DNA of 64,000 nucleotides from Rhodoferax ferrireducens T118 (GTDB lineage Bacteria > Pseudomonadota > Gammaproteobacteria > Burkholderiales > Burkholderiaceae_C), in the NCBI RefSeq assembly GCF_000013605.1, contig NC_007908.1, positions 3,286,001-3,350,000 on the forward strand. Reading direction: 5' to 3'. The position numbers were made by a program, and so were the translations under genes. The notes beneath the pieces are model-generated. The model worked only from the letters and a program-made list of their open reading frames with translations. It was not told the DNA's origin and searched no databases. Shown here piece after piece: positions 63,544 through 64,000 of this stretch (its first letter is position 1; each line of letters starts with the position of its first letter).

Positions 63544-64000
63544 CTAAGGCACTGGCGTGAGCTTGGCCACACTCAGCGCCAGCCATTTCACGCCATGGCG
63601 CGGGAAGTTGATTTGGGCCCGGGCGTCGTCACCGGTGCCTTCCAGGGTTTGTACCGTGCCTTCGCCAAATTTGGCGTGAAAAACCTTCATGCCGGCGCGC
63701 AAACCATGCGCCGGAGCTGCTTTTTGAATCGGCGCCGGGGCTGCCGCGAATTTAGAGTAATTTATATCAAATTGGCCTCTAGCCCCCGTGTATCCTTGGC
63801 TATTAGCTCCTGAATACGTAGCACCATCAGCGCGAAAGCCCTGATGCTTCGGCGTGATCCACTTCAGTGCCGCTTCCGGCAACTCGTCAAAAAACCGGCT
63901 CTTCGGGTTGTAGCGCGTCTGCCCATGCAGCATGCGGGTTTGTGAATGGCTCAGGTACAGCCGCTTGCGCGCGCGGGTAATCGCGACGTACATCAGGCGC
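63544..64000 (-). CDS. uvrD: UvrD/PcrA-type DNA helicase, C-terminal 152 residues (5'-truncated by window edge)
   Basis: Begins in helicase motif VI (RLMYVAITRARKRLYLSHS). It ends with the Tudor-like C-terminal domain found in UvrD/PcrA (GMKVFHAKFGEGTVQTLEGTGDDARAQINFP...GVKWLALSVAKLTPV). Unwinds DNA in repair and replication. Repeat copy 12 is read in frame in the linker just before that domain. The gene begins beyond 64000. Convergent with panC. Confidence 0.93.
   Translation of the reverse strand, partial: RLMYVAITRARKRLYLSHSQTRMLHGQTRYNPKSRFFDELPEAALKWITPKHQGFRADGATYSGANSQGYTGARGQFDINYSKFAAAPAPIQKAAPAHGLRAGMKVFHAKFGEGTVQTLEGTGDDARAQINFPRHGVKWLALSVAKLTPVP
63774..63822 (-). repeat. Copy 12 of the ~50 bp repeat, inside uvrD
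   Basis: On the minus strand: GCTACGTATTCAGGAGC..., GGGGGCTAGAGGCCAATTTGA. Read in sense by uvrD in the frame GCT-ACG...ACG-GGG-GCT-AGA, giving the Gly/Ser-rich linker ATYSGANSQGYTGARGQF. Ends with the same AATTTGA as copy 11. Confidence 0.85.

Overview
The window is a gene-dense, GC-rich stretch of a betaproteobacterial chromosome, most probably Burkholderiales/Comamonadaceae and Rhodoferax- or Polaromonas-like. This rests on the gene orders (pmm-waaC-waaA; thyA-folA; DUF3460-scpA near panD-panB-panC; a 3-hydroxybutyrate oligomer hydrolase) and on the style of the short intergenic repeats. Species-level placement is inference. No rRNA, tRNA, CRISPR array, transposase or prophage was seen. 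The first gene (glnA) and the last (a UvrD-type helicase) are cut by the window edges.

Layout. 1-4.5 kb: glnA, a small exported protein, ntrB and ntrC (nitrogen control). 4.5-9.7 kb (minus strand): exonuclease III, a DUF4337-like membrane protein, folA, thyA, a chromosomal ccdAB toxin-antitoxin pair, an FAD-linked 2-hydroxyacid dehydrogenase and a DUF2069 protein. 9.7-16.6 kb: a YihY membrane protein, a very long bifunctional penicillin-binding protein, an asparaginase and lexA behind two LexA boxes. 16.6-24.7 kb: a 2-hydroxyacid dehydrogenase, an LPS-core operon (pmm-waaC-waaA) and an alkylation-repair unit (Ada-AlkA fusion, ogt, DMT transporter). 25-32 kb: a stress cluster (AhpD-like protein, Hsp20, Lon, small protein, BON protein, second GroEL, host-attachment protein) bracketed by two inverted copies of a ~270 bp element. 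32.5-39 kb: a class II-like ribonucleotide reductase homologue that lacks the radical cysteine, a PAS-GGDEF protein and a CheB-CheR-PAS fusion. 39-43.6 kb: thioesterase, ubiC, transporter, SDR and ETF:ubiquinone oxidoreductase. 43.6-48.5 kb: a tandem glycine riboswitch and gcvT-gcvH-gcvP. 48.6-58.8 kb: 3HB-oligomer hydrolase, chemoreceptor, dusC, a cNMP-binding protein, a CNNM/CorC protein, apaH, an RhlE-type helicase and a DUF3460 protein. 58.8-64 kb: scpA, nadB, panD-panB-panC and the helicase C-terminus.

The most unusual signal is a family of ~50 bp palindrome-plus-tail repeats, at least twelve copies. Seven lie inside conserved genes (ansA, waaA, waaC, a DMT transporter, gcvT, gcvP, uvrD). 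In every one the repeat is read in the same frame for its orientation, so each adds a similar peptide without breaking the gene. Other copies supply or sit beside stop codons. The other two leads are the mirror-image element pair around the stress cluster and the ribonucleotide reductase homologue that has lost its catalytic cysteine and glutamate.
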